Shown in pieces: positions 16,406 to 24,460 of a DNA stretch of 53,732 nucleotides. Within the stretch, counting starts at the first letter, position 1. The number at the start of each line of letters is the position of its first letter. Location: positions 1 through 53,732 of the forward strand of contig NC_007641.1 of assembly GCF_000013085.1 (NCBI RefSeq), written 5' to 3'. Made by a program: the position numbers and the translations under genes. The DNA comes from Rhodospirillum rubrum ATCC 11170 (GTDB lineage: Bacteria; Pseudomonadota; Alphaproteobacteria; Rhodospirillales; Rhodospirillaceae). Below the pieces are notes generated by a model. It was not told where the DNA came from and made no database searches. It saw only the letters and a program-made list of their open reading frames with translations.

Positions 16406-16422
16406 AGTGCATCGTACGCACT
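16406..16422. promoter_or_regulatory. AGTGC-N7-GCACT dyad upstream of lysR
   Basis: AGTGCATCGTACGCACT, a 17-bp dyad 18 bp before the lysR start. The same AGTGC-N7-GCACT pattern recurs at 17346 and 18135, always upstream of a gene in this cluster. LysR-type regulators bind T-N11-A dyads, which this fits (T at position 3, A at position 15). It is the probable autoregulatory site. Confidence 0.65.
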
Positions 16423-16440
16423 ATTTGCGAGCACTGGCCC

Positions 16441-17346
16441 ATGAAACCGCCGCCCAGGCAGTTCCCCGATCTCAATCTGCTTGTGACTTTGGATGCCCTG
16501 CTGTCCGAGGGCAGCGTCGCCGGCGCGGCGGACCGGATGAACCTCAGCCCGCCGGCCATGAGCCGGCAGCTTGCCCGCATCCGCCATCTCATGGGCGATC
16601 CGGTGCTCGTCCGCGCCGGCCGCGGCTTGGTGCCCACGCCACGCGCCGAGGCCCTGCGCGGACAGTTGCGACAACTCATCCAGGAAGCGGAAGCCCTGGT
16701 GCGCGGTGGCGGCGACTTCGATCCGGCGCGGATCGACCACAGCTTCACCATCCGGGCCAACGACGGGTTCGTCGGCACCTTTGGTGCGGCAATCACCAGG
16801 ATGGCGGTCGAGCAGGCCCCGAAGGTCCGGCTGCGGTTTGCCCCCGAGGGCAACGAGGACGTCGAATCATTGCGCGACGGGCGCGTCGACCTCGACATCG
16901 GCGTGATCGATGCGATGGGTCCCGAGATCCGTCTGCAGGCACTGTTCCACGACCGCTTCATCGGCGTGGTGCGTCCCGATCATCCGCTCGCGCGGGAGAC
17001 GGTCTCCGTCGAAGCTTTTGTCGCCTATCCGCACGTTTCCGTTTCACGGCGTGGCCGGTTCGAGGGGCCGGTGGACGCGGCGTTGGCGTTGCGGGGGAAA
17101 CGTCGAACTGTCCCCGTCGCCGTGGCGAGCGTCGCCGACGGGTTCTCCATCGCCGCCCAGTCCGACTACATCGTCCTGGTGCCGGCCCGCGTGACCGCGT
17201 GGCATCGCCAAGGCCTCCATTCCTTCGACCTGCCGGTGACAACCGACGCCCTCCCGATCTCAGCCGCTTGGCATCCGCGCTTCGAGAAGGATGCCGCCCA
17301 TCGCTGGCTCAGGACCTGCGTGCGCGCCGCTTGCGCCGCCATATAA
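16441..17346 (+). CDS. LysR-family transcriptional regulator
   Basis: 301 aa, the standard LTTR length. The N-terminal winged HTH covers residues 5-65 (LNLLVTLDALLSEGSVAGAA, LSPPAMSRQLARIRHLMGD). The effector-binding domain runs from about 90 to 295 and includes DLDIGVIDAMGPEIR. It resembles the NodD/PcpR-like subgroup. Unlike most LTTRs it is transcribed in the same direction as its probable targets (membrane protein, methyltransferase, MFS pump). A 17-bp dyad precedes it, and another starts at its stop codon (17346). Probably a ligand-responsive activator or repressor of the downstream cluster; the ligand is unknown. Confidence 0.9.
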   Translation: MKPPPRQFPDLNLLVTLDALLSEGSVAGAADRMNLSPPAMSRQLARIRHLMGDPVLVRAGRGLVPTPRAEALRGQLRQLIQEAEALVRGGGDFDPARIDHSFTIRANDGFVGTFGAAITRMAVEQAPKVRLRFAPEGNEDVESLRDGRVDLDIGVIDAMGPEIRLQALFHDRFIGVVRPDHPLARETVSVEAFVAYPHVSVSRRGRFEGPVDAALALRGKRRTVPVAVASVADGFSIAAQSDYIVLVPARVTAWHRQGLHSFDLPVTTDALPISAAWHPRFEKDAAHRWLRTCVRAACAAI

Positions 17347-17362
17347 GTGCATGCGATGCACT
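17346..17362. promoter_or_regulatory. AGTGC-N7-GCACT dyad upstream of the membrane-protein gene
   Basis: AGTGCATGCGATGCACT, a perfect AGTGCAT/ATGCACT palindrome with a 3-bp centre, starting at the last base of the lysR stop codon and 72 bp before ATG 17434. Further half-sites follow (GCACT at 17380-17384, ATGCA just after). Likely LysR binding site for the yczE-like gene. Confidence 0.65.
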
Positions 17363-17433
17363 GATAACCTAGGTAATACGCACTGGAATGCATTCTTCAT
17401 AAGCGAGATGGTCCCTGCCGAAAGGAGACCATC

Positions 17434-18111
17434 ATGCATTCCTCACCTCTTCCCTCCCAGGCCGCCGGCCTGCCCGGATTCGGCCGGCTCGCCGTCTATC
17501 TCGCCGGCTGCGTGGTCTTCGCTGTCGGCGCCTATCTGTTCATCTACTCCAGGCTGGGCACCGATCCCCTGGACGTTTTCTCGCTCGGGCTCCTGCGGCA
17601 TGTACCGCTCACTATCGGCATCGCGCAAACCCTCGTCGCGGTGATCTGCCTGGGCGCCGTCGCCCTCTGGACGCATCAGCGCCCGCTGCTGTCGCCGATC
17701 TTCACCTTCTTCTTCTGTGGCAGCCTGATCGATATGCTGCGGCTCCTCCAGCCTGCGGATCTTCTCGGCATGGTGCCGATGCCGGCGATGCTGCTGGGCA
17801 CGCTGCTCTGTGCCTATGGCTCCTCGCTGATCATCATGAGCGGCTTCGGCATCCGCGGCATGGACCTGCTCGCCATCGAGATGACCGGGCACTGGGGCTT
17901 GCCCTTCTGGTTCACCAAGGGCGCGCTGGAGGTCTTGTTGCTGGCATCGGGCTGGCTGATGGGCGGCCCGGTCGGGATCGGGACAATCACATTCCTCCTC
18001 GGCGTCAACGGCCTCATCCAGCCGATGATGTGGGCCAACGCCCGGCTCCTGCATCTCAGGAATTTCGGCCTACCGCCGCGTGAGGCGCTGCAGGAATCGT
18101 TGGCGATCTGA
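17434..18111 (+). CDS. YczE/YitT-type integral membrane protein
   Basis: 225 aa with about five or six hydrophobic segments: LAVYLAGCVVFAVGAYLFIY at 19-38, IGIAQTLVAVICLGAVALW, LLGTLLCAYGSSLIIMSGFG and others. The motif SRLGTDPLDVFSLGL after the first segment is typical of the YczE family. A clear AGGAGA site precedes ATG 17434. Biochemical function of the family is not established; in Bacillus YczE affects lipopeptide production. It stands between lysR and the methyltransferase gene, each preceded by the same dyad, so it is probably in the LysR regulon. Confidence 0.75.
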   Translation: MHSSPLPSQAAGLPGFGRLAVYLAGCVVFAVGAYLFIYSRLGTDPLDVFSLGLLRHVPLTIGIAQTLVAVICLGAVALWTHQRPLLSPIFTFFFCGSLIDMLRLLQPADLLGMVPMPAMLLGTLLCAYGSSLIIMSGFGIRGMDLLAIEMTGHWGLPFWFTKGALEVLLLASGWLMGGPVGIGTITFLLGVNGLIQPMMWANARLLHLRNFGLPPREALQESLAI

Positions 18112-18134
18112 CGGTCGCGCCACCGCTCCCGATC

Positions 18135-18151
18135 AGTGCATTCCCTGCACT
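18135..18151. promoter_or_regulatory. AGTGC-N7-GCACT dyad upstream of the methyltransferase gene
   Basis: AGTGCATTCCCTGCACT, third copy of the dyad, 77 bp before ATG 18229, with another half-site (TTGCACTGG) at about 18167. Suggests that the methyltransferase/MFS pair has its own LysR-controlled promoter. Confidence 0.65.
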
Positions 18152-18228
18152 CTATCAATAGTCCGATTGCACTGGAGATCAGCCATTTTGGCTGGCATCT
18201 CTTCAGCAACCTCCATGAGGAAATCATC

Positions 18229-18918
18229 ATGACATCCGCAGTTCGCAACTCCCTGCTCGATCCCAAGGTCAGCGCCGTCATCGAGCGGGTCTGGGCCTTG
18301 CAGGCCGAGATCAATCCGGTCGGTGAAGCCGTGGTGCGGGCCGACATGGCGCGGCGCACGACGCCTTTCACGCATCGCGAAATCGTCGCGGCGTGCGCCG
18401 CCGGCTCCTTCGCCTGCCCGCCCGAGATCGGGCGCACCCTGTACGCGCTGGTGCGGGCCATCCGGCCGAAAGTCGTGCTGGAGTTTGGCACGGCCCACGG
18501 CTTCTCGACGCTCCACATCGCGGCCGCGCTCCGCGACAATGGCGAAGGCCATCTCTATGGATCGGAGATGCACCCGGCAAAGGTCCAGGCCGCCCGCACC
18601 AATCTGGCCGAGGCCGGACTCGCCGACTGGGTCGAGGTTCTGGAAGGCGATGCGAGCGAGACGCTCGGCACCGTCCCCGATGTCGACCTGCTCTATCTCG
18701 ACGGCTGGACGGACCATTATCTCGACGTCCTGCAGGCGGTCGAGCGCAATCTCCGCCCCGGCGCCCTCATCCAGGCCGACGATGTCGGCAAGTTCGGCGC
18801 GGGTAGCGGCGCCAAGGCCTATCTCGCCTATGTCCGCGATCAGGCCAACGGCTACAGCTCCGTGACCTTCACGGACTATCAGGGCTTCGAGCAGTCCTGC
18901 TTCGCGGGGCGTCCGTGA
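18229..18918 (+). CDS. Class I SAM-dependent methyltransferase (O-methyltransferase-like)
   Basis: 229 aa from ATG 18229, chosen because ATGAGGAAATCATC provides a ribosome site; an upstream in-frame start at 18136 would run through the operator. SAM-binding loop VVLEFGTAHGFSTLHIA near residue 85, acidic VEVLEGDASETLG near 135, and DLLYLDGWTD near 155. The layout fits Methyltransf_24/CCoAMT-like O-methyltransferases that act on small molecules. Its stop overlaps the MFS start (TGATG), so modification and export of one compound are probably coupled. Substrate unknown. Confidence 0.8.
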   Translation: MTSAVRNSLLDPKVSAVIERVWALQAEINPVGEAVVRADMARRTTPFTHREIVAACAAGSFACPPEIGRTLYALVRAIRPKVVLEFGTAHGFSTLHIAAALRDNGEGHLYGSEMHPAKVQAARTNLAEAGLADWVEVLEGDASETLGTVPDVDLLYLDGWTDHYLDVLQAVERNLRPGALIQADDVGKFGAGSGAKAYLAYVRDQANGYSSVTFTDYQGFEQSCFAGRP

Positions 18919-20465
18919 TGTCGGGCGTATCCACTCCCCGGATTCCAGCGGCGGATGCGCCGTTCGCCTCGCCCGACACCCCCGCCCGTCGCCAAGCGAT
19001 CCTCGCGGTCATGGTCGGCTGCGCCGCTCTGGTCTTTGGCCTGGGCGCCAGCCTGAACCTAGCGGTCGGGCGTATCGCCACCAGCCCGCTCCATCCTTCC
19101 GCCACGGCGGTGCTGTGGATCGTCGACACATATCTCGTGGTCTTCGGTTGCCTGCTGATTCCGGCCGGGGCCATCGGGGATCGCTATGGCCGCAAGCAGG
19201 CCATGCTGGCGGGTCTCACGTTCCTGGCTGTTGGCTCCCTGCTGTCCGCCGTTGCGGCCACCGTGCCCGTGCTGCTGGCCGGCCGAGCAGTCGCCGGCGC
19301 GGGCGCGGCACTGATCCTGCCGAACAGCCTCGCGCTGGTCGTCCAGGTCTATCCGGCCGACCAGAAATCCCATGCCATCGCTGTATGGACCGGCATGACC
19401 GGCCTGGGCGGCGCGCTCGGGAATATCCTCGGCGGGCTTGTGCTGCAGTTCGCCGAATGGCAGGCGATCTTCACCGTTGCGGTGCCGTTGGCCCTTGCAG
19501 GCCTCGCGCTGACGGCGTGGCTGGCGCCACGGCAAGCGGGACACGAGCATCCGCTCGACCTCGTCGGCGCCGGCATTCTCATGCTGAGCATATTCGCCCT
19601 GTTGACGGGACTGATCGAAGGCCAGGAGCTGGGCTGGGCCTCGACGGAGGTGATCGGCGCCTTATGCGCCGCGGCGGCGCTCCTCGCAGTATTCCTCACC
19701 ACCGCGGCGAGGCGGAAGCACCCCCTCGTCGATCCGCGCATCTTCCGTGCCCGCGGCCTCTGCGCCGGCATGCTCGGCATCACCGCATCCTTCATCGCCA
19801 TGTATTCGCTGTTCTATCTGAACGGCCAATACCTGATGAGCGTGAAGGGCTATCCGCCGGCTCTGGCCGGCATATGCACCCTGCCGCTGGTGGTCGTCCT
19901 GTTCTGGCTGTCACCGCGCAGCGTCCAGCTCGCCCGTCGCTTCGGTGCGCGGCCGGTGGTCGCCGTCGGCCTGGCAATGCTCATCGTCGGGCTGGGCCTT
20001 CTGCGGCTTTGCGGCGCGGATACGTCCTACTGGTTCTATGCCGCGAGCATCGGCGTTATCGGCATCGGCTCGGCGCTGTCCAATCCTGTCCTGTCGACCG
20101 CGATCATCGGTGCGCTGCCGCCGCATCAGGCAGGTGTCGGCTCCGGCATCAACAGCTTCACGCGTGAAATCGGCGGCGCTTTGGGCGTTGCTCTGTTTGG
20201 CAGCCTGCTGGGGAGCAGCTTCCCGTCGCGTTTGCCCGACACCCTGGCGCAGGCTCATGGCGCTGTGCAACGGTCGGTCGGCGCCGCACTGGCCTATGCA
20301 GAATCCCTGCCAGGAACGGCGGCCAATCAGACGGTACAGGTCGTACGTCAAGCCTTCTCCGGCGCAATGGCACAATCGCTGCTCACGGTGATGCTGGTTC
20401 TGGCGGTCGCTGCTGTGTTGGCGGTGCTTTGGTATCCGGCCTCCGCAGGATCGGCCGAAAAGTGA
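18918..20465 (+). CDS. MFS multidrug-type transporter (DHA2, 14-TM)
   Basis: About 515 aa with the layout of EmrB/QacA drug:proton antiporters. The loop 2-3 motif GAIGDRYGRKQAM lies near residue 85, and motif C-like GMTGLGGALGNILGG near 160. Many hydrophobic helices follow, up to VMLVLAVAAVLAVLWY at the C-terminus. Start at ATG 18918 overlaps the stop of the methyltransferase gene. Inner membrane; expected to export a small hydrophobic compound, perhaps the methylated product. With lysR and the upstream genes it looks like an inducible detoxification cassette flanked on both sides by transposon debris, which suggests acquisition by transfer. Confidence 0.9.
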   Translation: MSGVSTPRIPAADAPFASPDTPARRQAILAVMVGCAALVFGLGASLNLAVGRIATSPLHPSATAVLWIVDTYLVVFGCLLIPAGAIGDRYGRKQAMLAGLTFLAVGSLLSAVAATVPVLLAGRAVAGAGAALILPNSLALVVQVYPADQKSHAIAVWTGMTGLGGALGNILGGLVLQFAEWQAIFTVAVPLALAGLALTAWLAPRQAGHEHPLDLVGAGILMLSIFALLTGLIEGQELGWASTEVIGALCAAAALLAVFLTTAARRKHPLVDPRIFRARGLCAGMLGITASFIAMYSLFYLNGQYLMSVKGYPPALAGICTLPLVVVLFWLSPRSVQLARRFGARPVVAVGLAMLIVGLGLLRLCGADTSYWFYAASIGVIGIGSALSNPVLSTAIIGALPPHQAGVGSGINSFTREIGGALGVALFGSLLGSSFPSRLPDTLAQAHGAVQRSVGAALAYAESLPGTAANQTVQVVRQAFSGAMAQSLLTVMLVLAVAAVLAVLWYPASAGSAEK

Positions 20466-21077
20466 TAATTCACCTCGGCCAAATCAGGCCCCTCCGCCGC
20501 GCGCCTTCTCTGCTCGCCGCATAGTTTCCATTCCGTTCTGGGCTGGCGTGCGTAGAACGCACTTCCGTGTCCTGCGCCCCCTACCTGTAACGGCCCGCAC
20601 TCATCGGCGACCGGACCTGATTTCATCGGTCAAAATCTATCTACATTCGGTGAGACTATCGGGCTATGGAAACCCGAATTGCCTGAGATTGAACCCACAT
20701 TGTGTGAGACGAACCCGCAATCATCGGGCTTGGCCCGGATTATGTGAGACGCGGTTCGTTCGGAAAACGACCGTTTTCTTGACTGTTTGTTTCCAAGGCT
20801 TTGGAGTGGCCAATGTGTGGCCGGAAACTCGTCCTGAAATCAGCGTCAGGATTCTTCACTATGCTCCATCTTTTCGCTCATCGCCGTGATCCCGGCCAAG
20901 GTGCTGATGCGGCGATAGAATTGCCTGTCTCACGAAGTCGGGGCCAGAGGCTGATAATTGCAGGTTGGGGGACGGTAACCAAAGCTGCGTAAAGTTCACA
21001 CAGGGGGTGGGCTGTCCACTCGGTGGCCTTTTGGGTGGCCAGCGGAAGCTAAAACGCGGGCATTCAAGGCCGTTCCA
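20466..21077. other. Gene-free region with repeated GTGAGAC sites
   Basis: About 610 bp without a supportable gene. GGTGAGAC at 20649-20656, CCTGAGAT near 20682, TGTGAGAC at 20703-20710 and TGTGAGAC at 20743-20750 are imperfect direct repeats. GTCTCAC at about 20926 is an inverted copy. Small dyads with CGGGCT/CCCG pairs lie between them. Such clusters can be recombinase core sites or operators; I cannot assign a partner. The left end of the Tn3 remnant should lie here, but I do not see a 38-bp terminal repeat. Confidence 0.45.
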
Positions 21078-21717
21078 TCATCCGTTCCGCCGTTCGAGCA
21101 GCTTGCGACCATCCTTTCGCAAGGCGCCGTCGGGTCCGACATGCCGATAAAGTGTCTGCCGGGTGATGCCCAATTCCCGGCACAACTCGTTCACCTTCGT
21201 TTCCGGCTTGCCCATGGCCGCCATGGCGAGACGCACCTTTGCCGCGGTCATCTTGAATGGCCGCCCACCCACCCGGCCGCGGGCACGGGCGGCGGCGAGG
21301 CCAGCCCTGGTCCGCTCAGCAAGCCCTGGTCCGCTCAGCAATCAGTTCGCGTTCGAACTCGGCCAAGGCCGCGAAGATGCCGAACACCAGCTTGCCCGAC
21401 GCCGTCGTCGTGTCGATGGCGCCACCGTGGCCGGTCAGCACCGACAGTCCAACCCCGCGCCCCGTCAAATCGTGCACCGTGTTGATTAGATGGCGCAGGT
21501 CGCGGCCCAGTCGGTCGAGCTTCCACACCACCAGGGTCTCGCCAGAGCGCAACGCCTTGAGGCACGTCACCAGTCCCGGCCGATCGTCGCGACGGCCCGA
21601 GCCCAGGTCCTCGTAGAGGTGTCGAGGATCGAGGCCGGCGCCGAGCAAGGCGTCGCGCTGCAGATCGAGGAGCTGCGACCCGTCCGCCTTCGAGACCCGC
21701 ATGTAGCCCAGCAGCAT
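21078..21717 (-). pseudogene. tnpR: Tn3-type resolvase broken by a 19-bp tandem duplication
   Basis: N-terminal part starts at ATG 21717: MLLGYMRVSKADGSQ with nucleophile Ser9, then VVWKLDRLGRD and FAALAEFERELIAERTRA. The C-terminal part lies in another frame: ERTRAGLAAARARGRVGGRP and the HTH VNELCRELGITRQTLYRHV, ending 21078. The break is an exact tandem copy of 19 bp (21303-21321 and 21322-21340), which shifts the frame. Removing one copy restores a resolvase of about 205 aa. It is divergent from the tnpA fragment at 21900, the normal Tn3 arrangement. Confidence 0.88.
21303..21340. repeat. 19-bp tandem duplication inside the resolvase
   Basis: AGCCCTGGTCCGCTCAGCA occurs twice back to back. 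It duplicates the coding segment just after the E helix of the resolvase and is the sole visible cause of the frameshift, so it is probably a recent slippage event. Confidence 0.9.
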
Positions 21718-21899
21718 GATCCCTCCCGTCACACCAACGGCCGATTGCGTGACACCGGAAACTGGCGGCGTCGGCCGGCGCCGAATGGTCACGCAACCCG
21801 TCTCGCAGACTATGACATGCAAACGGTCCGTGAATGCGATAAGTGACAGGCCGGGTCAGCCGATGACACCTCTGGACCCGCGACCTTGGATTTCCCGCG
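21718..21899. promoter_or_regulatory. Probable res/promoter region of the Tn3 remnant
   Basis: The 180-bp space between divergent resolvase and transposase genes, where Tn3-family elements keep their res site and both promoters. It contains scattered GTGACA/TGTCAC-like half-sites (CGTCACACC, GCGTGACACC, GGTCACGCAACC, AAGTGACAGG) that could be resolvase subsites. Assignment rests on position and these half-sites. Confidence 0.5.
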
Positions 21900-22385
21900 A
21901 TGCCCCTGATCCAGGACACCGCCTATCCGCGCCTGACGGCATCGCCCGGCATGGCGGAACTGGCCGGCTTCACGCCGACAGCGGCAGAGATGGCCTTCGT
22001 CGGTGGCCGCACCCGGCGGGCGGGCCCGCGGCTTGCCTTGCTCGTTCTGCTCAAAACCTATCAGCACCTGGGCTACTTCGTCGCTCTGGGGCAGGTGCCG
22101 CCCGCAATCCGCGACCATCTGGCCACCGTCGCCGATCTTTGCGAGGTGCTCGACACGCTGCCCGATTACGACAGTTCCACCTACCGCGTCCGCCTCACGG
22201 CGGCGGTGCGGGGCTTCGTCGGCGTCTCCAACGATGGCCCAACGATCCGGCGCACCGCCGTGCGGGCCAGTGTCGCAGCGGCCCGCGCCCGGGACGAGGC
22301 CGCATCCAAACGCATCCATCCTCGACGCCGCCTGATGGGCTCTCAGGGTGGCAGAAGGGGCGTCAGCTTACGTCGTGTTCCTTAG
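21900..22385 (+). pseudogene. tnpA: Tn3-family transposase, N-terminal fragment (DUF4158)
   Basis: 161 aa. The first 130 residues (MPLIQDTAYPRLTASPGMAE, LLVLLKTYQHLGYFV, TYRVRLTAAVRGFVGV) are the DUF4158 domain that begins Tn3-family transposases of about 1000 aa. After about 22290 the frame runs through a different, Arg-rich segment and stops inside the right terminal repeat. Some 850 residues including the DDE catalytic core are missing, so an internal deletion joined the N-terminus almost directly to the right end. Confidence 0.85.
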
Positions 22386-22418
22386 CGTAGGATTTTGGGA
22401 AAATTCTGCGATGACCCC
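22381..22418. mobile_element. Tn3-family 38-bp terminal inverted repeat (right end)
   Basis: Read inward from the right it starts GGGGTCATCGCAGAATTTT and ends ACGCTAAG, exactly 38 bp with the Tn3-family pattern. It differs from the end at 12446, so two different Tn3-type elements have visited the plasmid. It bounds the mobile block against the first replication origin. Confidence 0.82.
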
Positions 22419-22540
22419 ATCACCTCAGCAAAGCCGGCCGGACCAACACGCAGCTCGCACCGCCACCTCGGACCCGTCAGCAAGAAGGCTCCTGCGGCTT
22501 CGGTAAAGCCCCATCTTTTTTGATTTCTTTCTTTGGAAAA

Positions 22541-22810
22541 TTATCCACAGGCAAAAGCGGTTTTAGAGTTTTAGAATCTAGATTTAAAGATTTAGGGTGA
22601 AAAAGTTCCGATTTCTCCTTTCGTTTCAAGGCGTTGCGAGATCGACCTGTGTGTAAAGTACGGAGTCGTGTGTGTAAAGTACGATCTGCCGTGTGCAAAG
22701 TACGAGGTTCTGTGTGTAAAGTACGACTTGCCCACAGCCTGACCGTTCGAAGCGGTGCCCAGCCGCCCCTATAGGGGGCTCGTCGCCTCTAAGGTCGTAC
22801 TTTACACACA
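22541..22810. other. oriV: Replication origin 1: DnaA box, AT-rich segment, 21-bp-phased iterons
   Basis: A perfect DnaA box TTATCCACA at 22541-22549 adjoins an AT-rich stretch (22551-22620). Four direct iterons of TGTGTGTAAAGTACG follow at 22648-22662, 22669-22683, 22690-22704 (one change plus first base) and 22711-22725, each starting exactly 21 bp after the last. A fifth, inverted copy (CGTACTTTACACACA, 22796-22810) overlaps the stop codon of rep. This is a standard iteron-controlled theta origin. The inverted copy may serve handcuffing or copy control. Confidence 0.88.
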
Positions 22811-23734
22811 GGGGGGAGGAAGGCCCGCCCGATTGCGCATGACAAGAATGGCCCCGCTCTGCCCCGTCTCCTCGGATAGCGCATATTCAGGCAGGTCATT
22901 GGCTGCGATCACCTTGCGCAACAGCCGGGCAAATTCCCGGGATGATCCCGCGCTGCCGCTCCGCTCGAACAGCGTTTGGAACGCCCATCGCGCCTCGCCT
23001 TTCCCGGCCGCCCGGCGCGCGAGGCGGTAAATAAAGCGACCTATGCCGAGGTCTATCAGAAAATAGTCCGGGTGAACGGTCAGAACGTCTGGGTTCTTCC
23101 CGTCGATGACCTCCTTATACATCCATTTTGCGATTTCGATTTCAAGGTACTCGGGGTTTCCATTCCCGCTCTCGACCACCTTGTACCAACTGATGAGGGA
23201 TTCCCCCTCCGACACCGTAACCACCTTCCCGCTCTCGGTCGTTCGGGATCGCCGCATTGCAACGTGGGTGGTACTCAACCTCAAGCAAGTCTCAACCAGA
23301 TTGGACTTTTGCTTGCCCCCTAGGTCCCGCCGGCAGAACTTCAGCACCTCGGAGATATGGGGCCGGAACAACCGCCCCGGCTTCTCGCCCTTCCCCGCCC
23401 GCCAGCGGTTCGCCGCCTCGGTGATATGGGATATGGCCATGAGGACGAGGTCATAATCCCACACGGAGGCCATACCAGCCGGGCCCGCCGATACCTGGAC
23501 ATAGCCGTCGGGCAGTTCATAGCGGATCACGTCGCCGGCGCGGCGGTCCTTCTTCGACAGGCGGAACACCGCCACGTCCATGATTGAGCGGCCGTCGCGT
23601 GCGCCGATATCGACCAGCGCCGGGACGAACAGATCGCCCTGGGCGTCCGCCGGAGCGCTGCGCAGAGATCGTGCCTTGAGGGCCGCCTTATGGCGGGCAA
23701 AGGGATCGGGATCATCCGAGGGAGGAAGGGGCAT
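22802..23734 (-). CDS. repA: Plasmid replication initiator, RPA family
   Basis: 310 aa resembling replication initiator protein A (RPA) proteins of proteobacterial plasmids: DLFVPALVDIGARDGRSIMD near the start, VWDYDLVLMAISHITEAANR near residue 95, the DNA-binding region around RPHISEVLKFCRRDLGGKQK, then YFLIDLGIGRFIYRLARRAA. It would bind the iterons just beyond its 3' end and open the origin. The gene reads toward the origin, so iteron binding cannot simply repress its own promoter, which lies near 23735-23800. It belongs to the mobile-element half of the plasmid and is the first of two initiator genes here. Confidence 0.82.
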   Translation of the reverse strand: MPLPPSDDPDPFARHKAALKARSLRSAPADAQGDLFVPALVDIGARDGRSIMDVAVFRLSKKDRRAGDVIRYELPDGYVQVSAGPAGMASVWDYDLVLMAISHITEAANRWRAGKGEKPGRLFRPHISEVLKFCRRDLGGKQKSNLVETCLRLSTTHVAMRRSRTTESGKVVTVSEGESLISWYKVVESGNGNPEYLEIEIAKWMYKEVIDGKNPDVLTVHPDYFLIDLGIGRFIYRLARRAAGKGEARWAFQTLFERSGSAGSSREFARLLRKVIAANDLPEYALSEETGQSGAILVMRNRAGLPPPCV

Positions 23735-23870
23735 CCTGGGTCTGCCTTTGTCAGAACGCTTGACGATTTTCAGGTGCCTCCCAGTTCGAGAGACGCCAAT
23801 TAAGAATCCTGCAGACCGGCTTTTAAGTAAAGTGAGGGCGGGACGTGAGCGTCCCGCATCCTCGATAGGC

Positions 23871-24122
23871 TTAGTTTTTGCTTTTTAGCTGCTCTTTTTC
23901 CAGATGAGCGGCGTGTTCGCGCATCAGACCAGCCACGTGCTCTGGTCCGACCATTCCCGCCAGGATATCGGTATAGGCATTGGCCAAGGCGTTGATGGTA
24001 TCGATCATCTGTGCCTTTTCTACATCCAAGGCCTTGCGTGTCGCCTCAAGAAGAACAGGCATAAAAATCCTGTCGTGAAGATGCGCAGCCATTTTAGGAT
24101 CACTGACAATCGTCTCTGTCAT
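23871..24122 (-). CDS. Small hypothetical protein, 83 aa
   Basis: Not recognised. Predicted almost wholly helical and soluble, charged at the end (REHAAHLEKEQLKSKN). It has an AGGAAAGGAGATT ribosome site region upstream of ATG 24122. It lies in the 700-bp gap between repA and the SapC-like gene, on the same strand as repA. Size and position would suit a replication- or maintenance-accessory protein, but nothing in the sequence proves it. Confidence 0.5.
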   Translation of the reverse strand: MTETIVSDPKMAAHLHDRIFMPVLLEATRKALDVEKAQMIDTINALANAYTDILAGMVGPEHVAGLMREHAAHLEKEQLKSKN

Positions 24123-24460
24123 CCGCTCAACCCTTTTCTTACGATTTGGAATCTCCTTTCTTTCCGGAAAGGAGTGGAAGAAGACCAGGAGTCCGCAAGC
24201 AACGGCCTACGGACAACCTCTTTGCCTCTCTTCCCCTTGGGATCCCCCTATAGACGCTCTTAACAGGAGCGTCCATCCTGGACCTGTTTGCCACGGGCAA
24301 ATGGGGGAGTGAATGACGGCTTAGCGGCATTATATCGTCCCGGAAACCTGGACTGCAGACCCGATCCTCTCCAATAAGAGAGGGTGGCCGAGAAGCGATT
24401 GAACCCCCGGTTTCCTTAGGCTACGGTGCGGCCGAACCTTTGAAAGGATCATAAGAAGGC
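24123..24460. other. Intergenic region upstream of the SapC-like gene
   Basis: About 340 bp between divergent genes. It contains a hairpin GACGCTC-TTAACAG-GAGCGTC at about 24252-24272 and the AT-rich run GGCATTATAT at 24327-24336 that could be a -10 region for the rightward gene. No conserved -35 element is clear. A ribosome site (AAGAAGG) stands directly before ATG 24461. Confidence 0.4.

Noticed and set aside
16251-17372. 373-codon plus-strand frame overlapping lysR
   Set aside because: It becomes Arg/Pro-rich where lysR is coding; only the lysR frame has HTH and effector-domain features.
22648-22725. Short regularly spaced repeats as a CRISPR array
   Set aside because: Units of 15 bp with 6-bp spacers next to a rep gene and DnaA box are iterons; no cas genes exist.
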